Assembly (NCBI RefSeq): GCF_002209485.1
Contig: NZ_NJIX01000001.1
Span: forward strand, 744,001-808,000
Direction: 5' to 3'
Origin: Achromobacter sp. HZ34
GTDB taxonomy: Bacteria > Pseudomonadota > Gammaproteobacteria > Burkholderiales > Burkholderiaceae_B
Length of the DNA: 64,000 bases
The position numbers and the translations under genes are program-made. The notes below the pieces were generated by a model, which saw only the letters and a program-made list of their open reading frames with translations, ran no database searches and was not told the origin of the DNA. How positions within the stretch are numbered: position 1 is the first letter of the stretch; each line of letters begins with the position of its first letter. Below, piece by piece: positions 27,310-35,654 of the stretch.

Positions 27310-29058
27310 ATGAAGACTGCCTGGCCGTCCTTCAAGCGCGCAGTGTATCTGGTGCACCGCTGGATGGGCATCGCCGCCTGCCTGTTGATGGTGCTGTGGT
27401 TCGTCAGCGGCGTGGTGATGCTGTTCGTCGGCTACCCCAAGCTGACGCCGTGGGAGCGCATGGCGCATCTGCCTGCATTGGACGCCGCGTCATTGCGCGT
27501 GTCGGCGGCGGATGCCATGGCACAAGCCAGTGTGGCGCGGGCTGGCTCGGCGCAGGCCGGGTCGGGTAGCGCCGGCGCGCCACCGGCCCGCGCGGCGCCG
27601 GTCACCGAGATCGTCCTGACCTCGGTGGCGGGACGGCCGGTTTATCGGCTGCGCGACGGCAGCGGACGGCTGACCGTGGTGGACGCAAACACCGGGTTGC
27701 CGCTGCCCCGTGCCGGGCCGGCGCAAGCCGAAGCGGCGGGCCGGTCGTGGGCCGTGGCCGCAGGCCCGGCGAGCGCTGAGGCATCAGGCCCGGCCATGGC
27801 CGGATCGCCGGGCATCACGGCTCACTACCTGGACACCGTGACCGAGGACCGCTGGACCCATTCCGGCGCCTTGAATCCACACCGGCCGCTGCTGCGCGTA
27901 CAACTGGACGACGCTGCACGGACGCTGCTGTATGTCTCCTCGGCCACCGGAGAAGTGGTCCTGGATGCGCCGCTGGCACAGCGCGCCTGGAACTACGTCG
28001 GCGCCTGGCTCCATTGGCTGTATTTCCTGCGTGACCGTCCTGTCGATGCCGGCTGGAGCTGGATCGTCATCGTGCTGTCGGCGGGCGGCACCATCGTTGC
28101 CGTGACCGGCACCTTGGCCGGCATCTGGCGCTGGCGCTTCCGCGGCCGCTACAAGTCGGGGGCACGCACGCCCTATCGGGACTTTTATCTGCGCTGGCAT
28201 CACATCACGGGGCTGGTCTTCGCCGCAATCACCTGCACCTGGATATTCAGCGGACTGATGTCGATGAATCCGCTGGCGGTGTTCGCCCCGGCGGGACCGC
28301 GGCCCGATGTCGCGGCCTATCGTGGCGGGTTACCGAGTAGTGGCGCGCCAGGCGATGGATCGTCAAGCGGCGGAGCGCCAAGTGGCGCATTACCGGAAGG
28401 CGGACCACGGGACGGCGCTGTGCGGCCCGCCATCGAGGCGGCCGACGCCTTGCACCTGCTGCACGCCGCATCGTTCGTCCCGCGCGAGATCGCTTGGCGG
28501 GCCCTGAACGGGCAAGGCTATCTGCTGGCCCGCGATGGCGCCGACCGCACGCGGCTGGTGCTGGACGGGGGCACGCCCCGCGTCCAGGCGCAATGGTCCC
28601 AGGCCGCACTGCGCAGCGCCGCTGCCCGCTTGAAACCGGCGCCGGTGGCGGACATGCAATTACTGGATCGCTACGATGATTACTACTACGAGCGCGCGCC
28701 AGAGGCCATGAATGGCGGCCTGGAACGGCGCCTGCCCGTGTGGCGCCTGAAATACGCGGACCAGGCCGACACCTGGATCTACCTCGACCCGCACACAGGC
28801 GACATGGCCCTGAGCGTGGACCGTGCGCAACGCCGCGGCCGCTGGCTGTTCAACTTCCTGCACAGCTGGGACCTGCCCGCCTTGTTGCGCGACGGCAGTC
28901 GGCAGCAATGGTGGCGTCTGCTGGCGCTGATCGTCCTCAGCGCCGGTGGCTTGGCACTGAGCCTGACCGGGGTGGTGATCGGCACGGCGCGGCTGCGCCG
29001 CAAAGTCCGCTTCCACGGCAGCCCGGCTGCCGCGGCGAAGTCCTCGCAACAGGGGTAA
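27310..29058 (+). CDS. PepSY domain-containing inner-membrane protein
   Basis: A 582-residue PepSY-TM protein. The first membrane helix (YLVHRWMGIAACLLMVLWFV, about 13-40) carries the family VHRW motif. Two more helices near 250 and 300 (LRWHHITGLVFAAITCTWIF) and one at the C-terminus (LLALIVLSAGGLALSLTGVV) frame two periplasmic PepSY-like regions. Relatives act with TonB receptors in reductive release of iron from siderophores (FoxB/FpvG-type) or metal handling. It begins 10 bp after the receptor gene. Two Ala/Gly/Ser/Pro-rich low-complexity inserts (about 75-155 and 335-370) interrupt the periplasmic parts and may vary between strains. Confidence 0.88.
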   Translation: MKTAWPSFKRAVYLVHRWMGIAACLLMVLWFVSGVVMLFVGYPKLTPWERMAHLPALDAASLRVSAADAMAQASVARAGSAQAGSGSAGAPPARAAPVTEIVLTSVAGRPVYRLRDGSGRLTVVDANTGLPLPRAGPAQAEAAGRSWAVAAGPASAEASGPAMAGSPGITAHYLDTVTEDRWTHSGALNPHRPLLRVQLDDAARTLLYVSSATGEVVLDAPLAQRAWNYVGAWLHWLYFLRDRPVDAGWSWIVIVLSAGGTIVAVTGTLAGIWRWRFRGRYKSGARTPYRDFYLRWHHITGLVFAAITCTWIFSGLMSMNPLAVFAPAGPRPDVAAYRGGLPSSGAPGDGSSSGGAPSGALPEGGPRDGAVRPAIEAADALHLLHAASFVPREIAWRALNGQGYLLARDGADRTRLVLDGGTPRVQAQWSQAALRSAAARLKPAPVADMQLLDRYDDYYYERAPEAMNGGLERRLPVWRLKYADQADTWIYLDPHTGDMALSVDRAQRRGRWLFNFLHSWDLPALLRDGSRQQWWRLLALIVLSAGGLALSLTGVVIGTARLRRKVRFHGSPAAAAKSSQQG

Positions 29059-29210
29059 ATCCGGACAAAGGAAAATCCTATGCACGCATAGCAAAGCTAT
29101 ATTTGCCCCGCGGCCGCCGTCTCCCTACGATGGACCCCGCTCGCGCGACGCATTGCCATAAGAATCGCGTATGCCAGGGGCCGCACAGGCCGTCATCTCA
29201 AGGGAAATCG

Positions 29211-30218
29211 ATGTTCAGTATCTGCTCCACGCTTCAATCGGCCGCGGCTCGGCGCGCCGTCTTCGCCAATTCCGTCCTGCTCGCATCCCTGTTCGCGCTG
29301 CCCGGCGCCCAGGCCGCGGACTTCCCCGACCACCCCATCCGCCTGATCGTGCCCCAGTCCGCCGGTTCCGGCGGCGACGTCGTGGCGCGCCTGCTGGGCG
29401 ACAAGATGGGCAGCGCCCTGGGCGCCTCCGTGGTGGTGGAAAACAAGCCCGGCGCCAATGGCATCGTGGCCATGTCCTACGTGGCGAAGTCGCCCGCCGA
29501 TGGCTACACCCTGCTGTTGGCCGGGGTGTCGCAGATGAGTTTCAACCCCAAGCTGTACAAGAACCTGCCCTATGACGCCGCCAAGGATTACACCTATGTC
29601 GCGCCGGTCGTCGACACGCCTTTCGTGCTGGTCGCGGGCAAGAACAGTCCCTACAAGACGCTGCCGCAGATGATCGCCGCCGCCAAGGCCGCGCCCAATG
29701 CCATCACCTTCGCCAGCGCCGGCGCCGGCAACTCCACCCACCTGTCCACTGAACTGATCGCCAGCGGCGCCGGCATCAAGCTCAAGCACATCCCCTACAA
29801 GGGTTCGGGCCCCGCCTTGAACGCGGTGATCGGCGGCCAGGTCGACCTGATGACCAGCGTGCTGGGCTCGGCCCTGCCGCAGATACAGGGCGGCAACGTG
29901 GTGCCGCTGGCGGTCCTGGCCGACAAGCGCGCCAGCGACCTGCCGGATGTGCCCACGCTGAAGGAGGCCGGCTTGAACGTGCCGCCCATGCCGGGCTGGT
30001 TTGCCATCGTCGGCCCCGCCAATATGGACAAGGCCGTGGTGCAGAAGCTGAACGCAGCCGTGCAAGCGGCCATCACCGATGCCGCCATCAACAAGAAGCT
30101 GAAGGATCTGTACTTCGTGCCCTTGCAGGGCAGCGCCGAGCAGATGCGCACCCGCGCGGACGAGGATGCGCGCTTCTGGGGCGAGTTCATCGCCAAGAAC
30201 GGCATCCAGGTCGACTGA
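29211..30218 (+). CDS. Bug-family (TctC-like) periplasmic solute-binding protein
   Basis: A 335-residue exported protein; signal peptide of about 35 residues ending GAQAA, then FPDHPIRLIVPQSAGSGGDV, VVENKPGANGIVAMSYVA and SPADGYTLLLAG. AAGGGAAATCG precedes ATG 29211; the frame is open far upstream, but only this start yields a signal peptide. No tripartite-transporter membrane genes are nearby. It faces a LysR gene (convergent). A 12-base sequence GGAAAATCCTAT in its upstream region (29070-29081) recurs next to the LysR gene's start. Confidence 0.92.
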   Translation: MFSICSTLQSAAARRAVFANSVLLASLFALPGAQAADFPDHPIRLIVPQSAGSGGDVVARLLGDKMGSALGASVVVENKPGANGIVAMSYVAKSPADGYTLLLAGVSQMSFNPKLYKNLPYDAAKDYTYVAPVVDTPFVLVAGKNSPYKTLPQMIAAAKAAPNAITFASAGAGNSTHLSTELIASGAGIKLKHIPYKGSGPALNAVIGGQVDLMTSVLGSALPQIQGGNVVPLAVLADKRASDLPDVPTLKEAGLNVPPMPGWFAIVGPANMDKAVVQKLNAAVQAAITDAAINKKLKDLYFVPLQGSAEQMRTRADEDARFWGEFIAKNGIQVD

Positions 30219-30309
30219 GGCACAGTCCAAGGTGAAGGCCGCGCCTGCGGCGGCGCCACACCCGTCGCCGCCCAGGCAACTTCGGCCCCGCGGGCACCGC
30301 CCAGGCAAG

Positions 30310-31257
30310 CTACGGCACCGCGCGCAGGGGGTGCTCCCCCTGCCATTGCACGCCGGTCCAGCGGCCGTCCGCCACCAATGCGCCAGCGACCTCGATCAGC
30401 GCCTGGTGGATATGCGTGCACGCCACGCTCTTCTCCGTCGACACGGACATGCACACCGACACCCGGCGGCGGAAGTCCGCGCTGTCGATGCGCGTGGCGA
30501 CGATTTTTTCTGAACGTGCTTCCGGTCCCACCAGCGCCGACGACGGCAATACCGTCCAGCCTTTGCCGGCGCGCACCAGCGTCAACAGGATGGACACCGC
30601 GCTGGTCTCCGCCACCAGGCGCGGCTGCAGGTCTTCTTCGGCGAAGGTCCGCGCCACCAGTACGCGGATGGAGTTCGGAAAGCTGGGCAGTACGAGCGGC
30701 ATTTCTGCCATCTGCCGCAGCGTCACGGCTTCCAGGCCCAGGGGCGGCCCGACCAGGAACAATTCTTCCGTCAGCAAAGGCGTGACCGTCATGCGGGCCG
30801 GCTGCGGGCGCGCGTCCATCGCCACGGACAGGTCCAGCCTGTGCATGGATACCGCGGTCGCCAGGTCACTGCTGCTGCCCTCCACCACTTCCAGCACCAC
30901 CTCTGGATAGCGTTGCGCCACGGCTTCGATCAAAGGCAGCGCCAGGATGCGCGACGTGCTGGTGGGCAGCCCTACGGTCACATGGCCCGACGGTGTGTCA
31001 CGCCCGTGCTTGAGCGCGGACTTGGCTTCGTCGGCCTGGCGCAGCATGATCTTGGCGTGGCGATACAGCAGCTTGCCCGCCTCGGTGGCGCGCACGCCGC
31101 CCGGGCCGCGCAGCAGCAAGGGCGTCTCCAGTTCCTTTTCAAGATTGGCCACGTGCTGGCTGAGCGAAGGCTGGGCGATGTGCAGGGTCTCGGCGGCAGC
31201 GGTAATGCTTTCGAGCTCGACGATGCGAACGAAGTACTTGAGTTGACGCAGGTCCAT
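30310..31257 (-). CDS. LysR-family transcriptional regulator
   Basis: A 315-residue regulator with helix-turn-helix at 1-60 (MDLRQLKYFVRIVELESITA, then QPSLSQHVANLEKELETPLL) and an effector-binding domain from about 90. The MDLRQLKYFV...ESITAAAETLHIAQPSLSQ pattern is of the Nac/CbbR-like LysR subgroup that often serves carboxylate catabolism. Divergent from the CocE/NonD hydrolase gene across 224 bp, which includes a dyad at 31398-31414. The start overlaps none of the neighbours. Confidence 0.9.
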   Translation of the reverse strand: MDLRQLKYFVRIVELESITAAAETLHIAQPSLSQHVANLEKELETPLLLRGPGGVRATEAGKLLYRHAKIMLRQADEAKSALKHGRDTPSGHVTVGLPTSTSRILALPLIEAVAQRYPEVVLEVVEGSSSDLATAVSMHRLDLSVAMDARPQPARMTVTPLLTEELFLVGPPLGLEAVTLRQMAEMPLVLPSFPNSIRVLVARTFAEEDLQPRLVAETSAVSILLTLVRAGKGWTVLPSSALVGPEARSEKIVATRIDSADFRRRVSVCMSVSTEKSVACTHIHQALIEVAGALVADGRWTGVQWQGEHPLRAVP

Positions 31258-31397
31258 CGGAAAATCCTATTCGGCGGCTGCGATCTTAGCCAAGAAAAGG
31301 GCTCCCCTGCACCAGACTTGGTGTAATCCCCTATAGCGGATGCCGTGCCAGCCATTGCGCAAGGCCGAACGCAATGGCATCGCATTTTCCTATGGTG

Positions 31398-31414
31398 ATA
31401 TCCATATCGGATAT
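31398..31414. promoter_or_regulatory. Candidate LysR-type operator
   Basis: ATATCC (31398-31403) and GGATAT (31409-31414) form a perfect 6-bp inverted repeat with a 5-base spacer, 68 bp before the CocE/NonD ATG and within the divergent gap with the LysR gene. Spacing fits a LysR recognition site (ATATC-N7-GATAT). Confidence 0.45.
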
Positions 31415-31481
31415 TGGCAGGAAGCGGCGCCCCTCTCTAAGATAGCCGACGATATTCGCAGCTCATCCCAAGGATTCGCTA

Positions 31482-33326
31482 ATGCCCTCGTACGTCAAGA
31501 ATGAAGACCAGGCGTGGTCCGTGCCGCCGCAAGCCTATGCGGAGCGCCGGCCCGTCGATTACGTCGTTCCGGAACCGACCTCGCGCTACCTGACCATGCG
31601 CGACGGCTGTCGCCTGGCGATCGACGTCTACATTCCCGAGGCGGCGAACGGCAAGACGGCGGCGGCGCGCTTTCCCACGATCACGCTGTTCACGCCTTAC
31701 TACCGCCGTTTCAACCTGAAGCCGGGCGGCAGCGGCGAACGCGCGCCCAACACCGCCAAGCTGCGCGACTACTTCGTGCCGCGCGGCTATGCCGTGGTGG
31801 TGATCGACGTGCGCGGTACCGGCGCCAGCTTCGGCACGCGCGACAGCTTCCGTTCGCCGCGCGAACGCGACGACAGCCATGAGGTGGTGGACTGGATCGT
31901 CGCCCAGCCCTGGTCGACGGGCGTGGTGGGTGCCACCGGCATCTCCTATCTGGGCGCTGCCTCGGACTTCCTGGCGGCGACGAAGCATCCCGCGCTGAAG
32001 GCCATCGCGCCGCTGTTCTCGGTGTGGGACACCTATACGGACAATTACTATCCCGGCGGCATCCAGCTGAAGGCGTTGACGCAGAGCTACGACGACCTGA
32101 TGGTGGCGCTGGACCATGACCAGCGGGACATGCTGCATCGCTTCGTTTACTACGCCAACCCGGATCTGGCCGGTCCCCAGCCCGTCGATGAAGATGCCGA
32201 TGGCGTATTGCTGAAGCAGGCCGTGCACGAACACCTGGGCAACTTCCGCCAGACCGAGTTCATGCCGGAGTTCCGATTTCGCGAAGAGGCCCTGCCCTAC
32301 GATCCTGCGTTCAGTTCGGCCACCTTCAGCCCCTACAGCCTGGCGGCACAGATCCCGGACGATGTGGCGGTGCTGTCGATTTCCGGCTGGATGGACGGCG
32401 CCGGGTATATGAACAGCGCCATCTCTCGCTACCTGACGCTGGACAAGAATCCTCGGTATCTGATGCTGGGGCCTTGGGACCATGGCGCGCGCATCGACGT
32501 GTCGCCGTGGCGCACCACGCAGATGGCCGACGCACCCTGGCTGGCTGAAGCCTTGCGCTTCTTCGACCAGTATCTGCTGGGGCTGGATACGGGGCTGCTG
32601 GATGAAGCGCCTATCCACTACTACGCCTTGCACGCAGAACAGTGGCGCAGCGCCACGCAATGGCCGCCGTACCAGGAAGACGCGCCGACGCGCCTGCATC
32701 TGGCACCGCAAGGCAAGCTGGGCGATGCCGCGCCTGCCGATACCACGCAGCAGGAGTATCAGGTCGATTTTTCGCTGGGCACGGGTGCGGGAACGCGCTA
32801 TGAGCGCATCGCCGCGATCAATAGCACCGAGTACTACCCTGACTGGCAGGGCCGGACGGATCGCATGGCCAGCTTCACTTCCGCGCCGCTGGAGAGCGCC
32901 GTTGAACTGGCGGGCCATGCGGTGATCGATCTATGGGTCAGCAGCAGTGAACCCGATGCGGCGGTGTATGTGTACCTGTCGGAGATCGAAGCCGATGGGC
33001 GCGAGCGGTATGTCACCGAAGGGATCTTGCGTTTGCTGCATCGCAAGGTCAGCCCTTGCCCGGCGGGTTATCGCACCACCTGGCCTTTCCGCAGCTTCCG
33101 GCGAGAGGATGCGGCGCCGCTGGTGCCTGGGAAGTTCGAGCGGGTGGAGATGGCGCTATTGCCGACGGCATGGCGGTTTCCGGCGGGTAGCCGGATACGG
33201 GTTTCGGTGGCGGGGCATGATGCGGATCATTGCGGCCAGGTCCCGCACGGCCGGCCGCCTTTGTTGGCGCTGGGGACCGGGGGAAGCCATGCATCGTCGA
33301 TCAGCTTGCCGTTGCGTGAGGTATGA
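31482..33326 (+). CDS. CocE/NonD family alpha/beta hydrolase
   Basis: A 614-residue serine hydrolase of the X-Pro dipeptidyl-peptidase (S15)/cocaine esterase family. The alpha/beta core (about 30-330) has LTMRDGCRLAIDVYIPE, the oxyanion-region VVIDVRGTGASFG and the nucleophile elbow TGISYLGAA (Ser155). The C-terminal jelly-roll-like domain (about 360-600; VSSSEPDAAVYVYLSEIEAD, FPAGSRIRVSVAGHD) is typical. No signal peptide, so cytoplasmic. AAGGA stands 8 bases before ATG. Natural substrates of the family are esters and amides such as acylated compounds; the substrate here is unknown. It is divergent from a LysR gene. Confidence 0.9.
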   Translation: MPSYVKNEDQAWSVPPQAYAERRPVDYVVPEPTSRYLTMRDGCRLAIDVYIPEAANGKTAAARFPTITLFTPYYRRFNLKPGGSGERAPNTAKLRDYFVPRGYAVVVIDVRGTGASFGTRDSFRSPRERDDSHEVVDWIVAQPWSTGVVGATGISYLGAASDFLAATKHPALKAIAPLFSVWDTYTDNYYPGGIQLKALTQSYDDLMVALDHDQRDMLHRFVYYANPDLAGPQPVDEDADGVLLKQAVHEHLGNFRQTEFMPEFRFREEALPYDPAFSSATFSPYSLAAQIPDDVAVLSISGWMDGAGYMNSAISRYLTLDKNPRYLMLGPWDHGARIDVSPWRTTQMADAPWLAEALRFFDQYLLGLDTGLLDEAPIHYYALHAEQWRSATQWPPYQEDAPTRLHLAPQGKLGDAAPADTTQQEYQVDFSLGTGAGTRYERIAAINSTEYYPDWQGRTDRMASFTSAPLESAVELAGHAVIDLWVSSSEPDAAVYVYLSEIEADGRERYVTEGILRLLHRKVSPCPAGYRTTWPFRSFRREDAAPLVPGKFERVEMALLPTAWRFPAGSRIRVSVAGHDADHCGQVPHGRPPLLALGTGGSHASSISLPLREV

Positions 33327-33332
33327 GACATA

Positions 33333-33676
33333 GAGGGTTTTTTTGATTGGGGGGGTCCCCCCACAAGGCCCCCCTTTCTGGGCTACCGCCCCAGTGGCCG
33401 ACGCTGGGGCATTGCGCACGCCATGGGGCGCTGCCGTGAGGTTTTTGATTTCTGGGAGAGGCCCCCAAAGCCCCCCTTTTTTGGGCTGACGCCCCAGTGG
33501 CCGACGCTGGGGCATGGCGCACGCCATGGGGGCGCTGCAGCGAGGTTTTTGATTCTGGGGGAGGCCCCAAAGCCCCCTTTTTGGGCTGACGCCCCAGTGG
33601 CTGGCGCCATGGCATTGCGGACGCCGTGGGCATTGGGGCGCTAGCCCAAAAAGGGGGCTTGGGGGCCTCCCCCAAA
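33333..33676. repeat. Triple ~104-bp tandem repeat with inverted terminal segment
   Basis: Three imperfect direct copies begin with GAGG(G)TTTTTGATT at about 33333, 33438 and 33542 (period 104-105 bp). Each copy has a poly-G/poly-C block, GGGCTGACGCCCCAGTGG-like sequence, a GCCCCAG...CTGGGGC hairpin and a CGCACGCCATGGGG end. The third copy ends with the inverse complement of its own first part: bases about 33641-33676 (TAGCCCAAAAAGGGGGCTTG and on) pair with about 33550-33586, making a long imperfect hairpin. No open reading frame is credible. The remaining part of this 515-bp gap (33677-33841) shows nothing I can identify beyond the promoter region of the next gene. Confidence 0.85.
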
Positions 33677-33841
33677 AAAGAATAAACAGTCTCTGCACCG
33701 AGATGCCGTCGGCTGGAACAGGGATTCAGCCGGGAGAAAGCGGCGGGTGGCCGGGCTTGGATAGAATGGCTTCTTTTCGGGTCACCTGGACCCACCCTTC
33801 CACCCACTGCCGCCCGCCCGCGGGCCATGACGAGAACAGCC

Positions 33842-35584
33842 ATGAGACTCCGCTTTTCCCCCGTTTACTTCTGTGTTGCCATGGCCTGCGCCCCCATCCT
33901 GTCCAGTGCGCAGATCAAGCCGGTGGATCCGCCGCCACGACCGATTATCAAGAACCCCAACGTCGGGACCGACAAAGCCGCCAGTGAACCTGCTGCAACG
34001 TCGACCGAAAAGTCCACCGAGAAATCCTCGGAAAAGCCTGCCGACAAGTCTGCCACGACTTCGTCGACTCCCTCCGCGGAGAAGCCGGCTGAAAAGCCCG
34101 CCCCCAAGGCGGCCGCCAAACCGGTGCGTGACGAATTCTTCTGGCTCGGCGAGATCAACAAGGCCACCGCCGTCATCAACACCGATGAAGGCCTGCTGGA
34201 CAAGTCCATGGCGCCGCGCCTGGCCGCCGCCGTGCAGAAAGTCATCGACGACGGCAATCAACCTGGCGGCAAGCGCCCGTCCACGGTGATCACCTTCGAA
34301 CCCCTGCTGATCAAGGCGGGGGGCCTGGACGTCACGCTGCTGCACGCCGGCCGCTCCAGCCAGGACATGCACGCGACCTACCGTTCCGCCATCCTGCGCG
34401 ACAAGCTGCTCGAACTGGCAGATCAGTTGCACACCACGTCCAAGACCCTGGTCGACCTGGCCGCCAAACACGTCGGCACCATCGTTCCCAACTACACCAA
34501 CGGCGTCGCCGCCCAGCCCAACAGCTACGGCCACTACCTGCTCGGTTTCGCCGCCGCACTGGAACGCGACGCCGAACGCATCCGCGAAACCTATGCCCGC
34601 GTCGACCGCTCGCCCATGGGCACCACGGTGCTCAACGGCACCAGCTGGCCGCTGGACCGCAAGCGCATGGCCGACTACCTGGGCTACGCCAAGCTGGTCG
34701 ACAACGCCTACGACGCCGCGCAGATCTCCTCCATGGACGAACCGGTGGAGGTGTCGTCCATCGTCACCGCGATCGGGCTGCACACCGGCAACTTCATCGA
34801 AGACATCATGACGCAGTACGCGCAGTCGCGGCCGTGGATCCTGCTGCAGGAAGGCGGCGGCAACACCTACGTGTCCAGCGCCATGCCGCAGAAGCGCAAT
34901 CCCGGGCTGCTGAACTCCACCCGTAGCGATGCCTCCACCGCGCTGACCCTGGCCATGGGTCCCATCATCCAGACCCATAACATCACCCCGGGCATGCCCG
35001 ATCCCAAGGAAGTGGACCAGAACTCCGCCATGGTGGACGCCGCCATCAAGGCGCTGAAGAAATGGGACCGCGTCATGAAGGCCCTGGTCATCAATCCCGA
35101 CCGCGCCCTGGAAGAGCTGAACAGCGATTGGACGGCCTCCCAGGAATTGGCCGATCTGCTGATGCGCAAGTACAAGCTGCCCTTCCGCGAAGGCCATCAC
35201 TTCGCGTCCGAAGTGGTGGAGTACGCGCGCCAGCACGACATCAAGCCGCTGGACTTCCCCTATGCCGACGCGAAACGCATTTACACCGAGGTGGTCAAGG
35301 GCAGCAAGTATCCGCAGGAACTGCCCATGTCCGAGGCCGAGTTCCGCGCGTCGCTGGACCCGGTGGCCATCGTCAAGGCCCGCGCCACCTCCGGCGGCCC
35401 GCAGCCCGCGGAAATGGAACGCATGTTGAAGGAAGCGCGCGAGAACCTGGCGCTGCAGGAGAACTGGATCAAGACCCGCCGCGCGCACATCGATGAATCG
35501 CTGGCGGGCTTGAACAAGGACTTCAACGCGCTGGTAGCGCAGGACAAGCCGGCGACCGCTCCCGCGGAAAAGTCCGCCAATTAG
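33842..35584 (+). CDS. Exported argininosuccinate lyase-like protein (fumarase/aspartase superfamily)
   Basis: A 580-residue protein. A Sec signal peptide (1-23, FSPVYFCVAMACAPILSSAQ) and a Lys/Ser/Pro/Glu-rich linker (about 40-95, repeated TEK, SEKPA units) precede a complete lyase core. Superfamily signatures: HAGRSSQDMHATYRSA, SPMGTTVLNGTSWPLDR, and the mobile catalytic loop SSAMPQKRNPG (345-355); the argininosuccinate-lyase C-terminal domain ends REGHHFASEVVEYA and KARATSGGP. In the segment normally reading YTHLQRAQP it reads YTNGVAAQP, so the conserved His and Gln are lost (Asn220, Val222). Location is predicted periplasmic, unusual for an arginine-biosynthesis enzyme. It is probably not the housekeeping ArgH; substrate or even activity is unknown. 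Alternative start 33827 adds 5 residues. Confidence 0.8.
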   Translation: MRLRFSPVYFCVAMACAPILSSAQIKPVDPPPRPIIKNPNVGTDKAASEPAATSTEKSTEKSSEKPADKSATTSSTPSAEKPAEKPAPKAAAKPVRDEFFWLGEINKATAVINTDEGLLDKSMAPRLAAAVQKVIDDGNQPGGKRPSTVITFEPLLIKAGGLDVTLLHAGRSSQDMHATYRSAILRDKLLELADQLHTTSKTLVDLAAKHVGTIVPNYTNGVAAQPNSYGHYLLGFAAALERDAERIRETYARVDRSPMGTTVLNGTSWPLDRKRMADYLGYAKLVDNAYDAAQISSMDEPVEVSSIVTAIGLHTGNFIEDIMTQYAQSRPWILLQEGGGNTYVSSAMPQKRNPGLLNSTRSDASTALTLAMGPIIQTHNITPGMPDPKEVDQNSAMVDAAIKALKKWDRVMKALVINPDRALEELNSDWTASQELADLLMRKYKLPFREGHHFASEVVEYARQHDIKPLDFPYADAKRIYTEVVKGSKYPQELPMSEAEFRASLDPVAIVKARATSGGPQPAEMERMLKEARENLALQENWIKTRRAHIDESLAGLNKDFNALVAQDKPATAPAEKSAN

Positions 35585-35610
35585 GGCTTGCTTGGCCCCG
35601 CTACTGGACA

Positions 35611-35629
35611 AGGCTTACCGGGTAAGCCT
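35611..35629. terminator. Hairpin between converging genes
   Basis: AGGCTTAC (35611-35618) pairs perfectly with GTAAGCCT (35622-35629) around CGG. It lies in the 70-bp gap between the converging lyase and dld genes. No T-run follows on either strand, so it may only stabilise 3' ends. Confidence 0.35.
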
Positions 35630-35654
35630 CGCCGGATAGCGAGAGTCCGCGGCG

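Noticed and set aside
33333-33676. CRISPR array
   Set aside because: The unit is about 104 bp with no short conserved repeat alternating with unique spacers; the copies are similar along their whole length.
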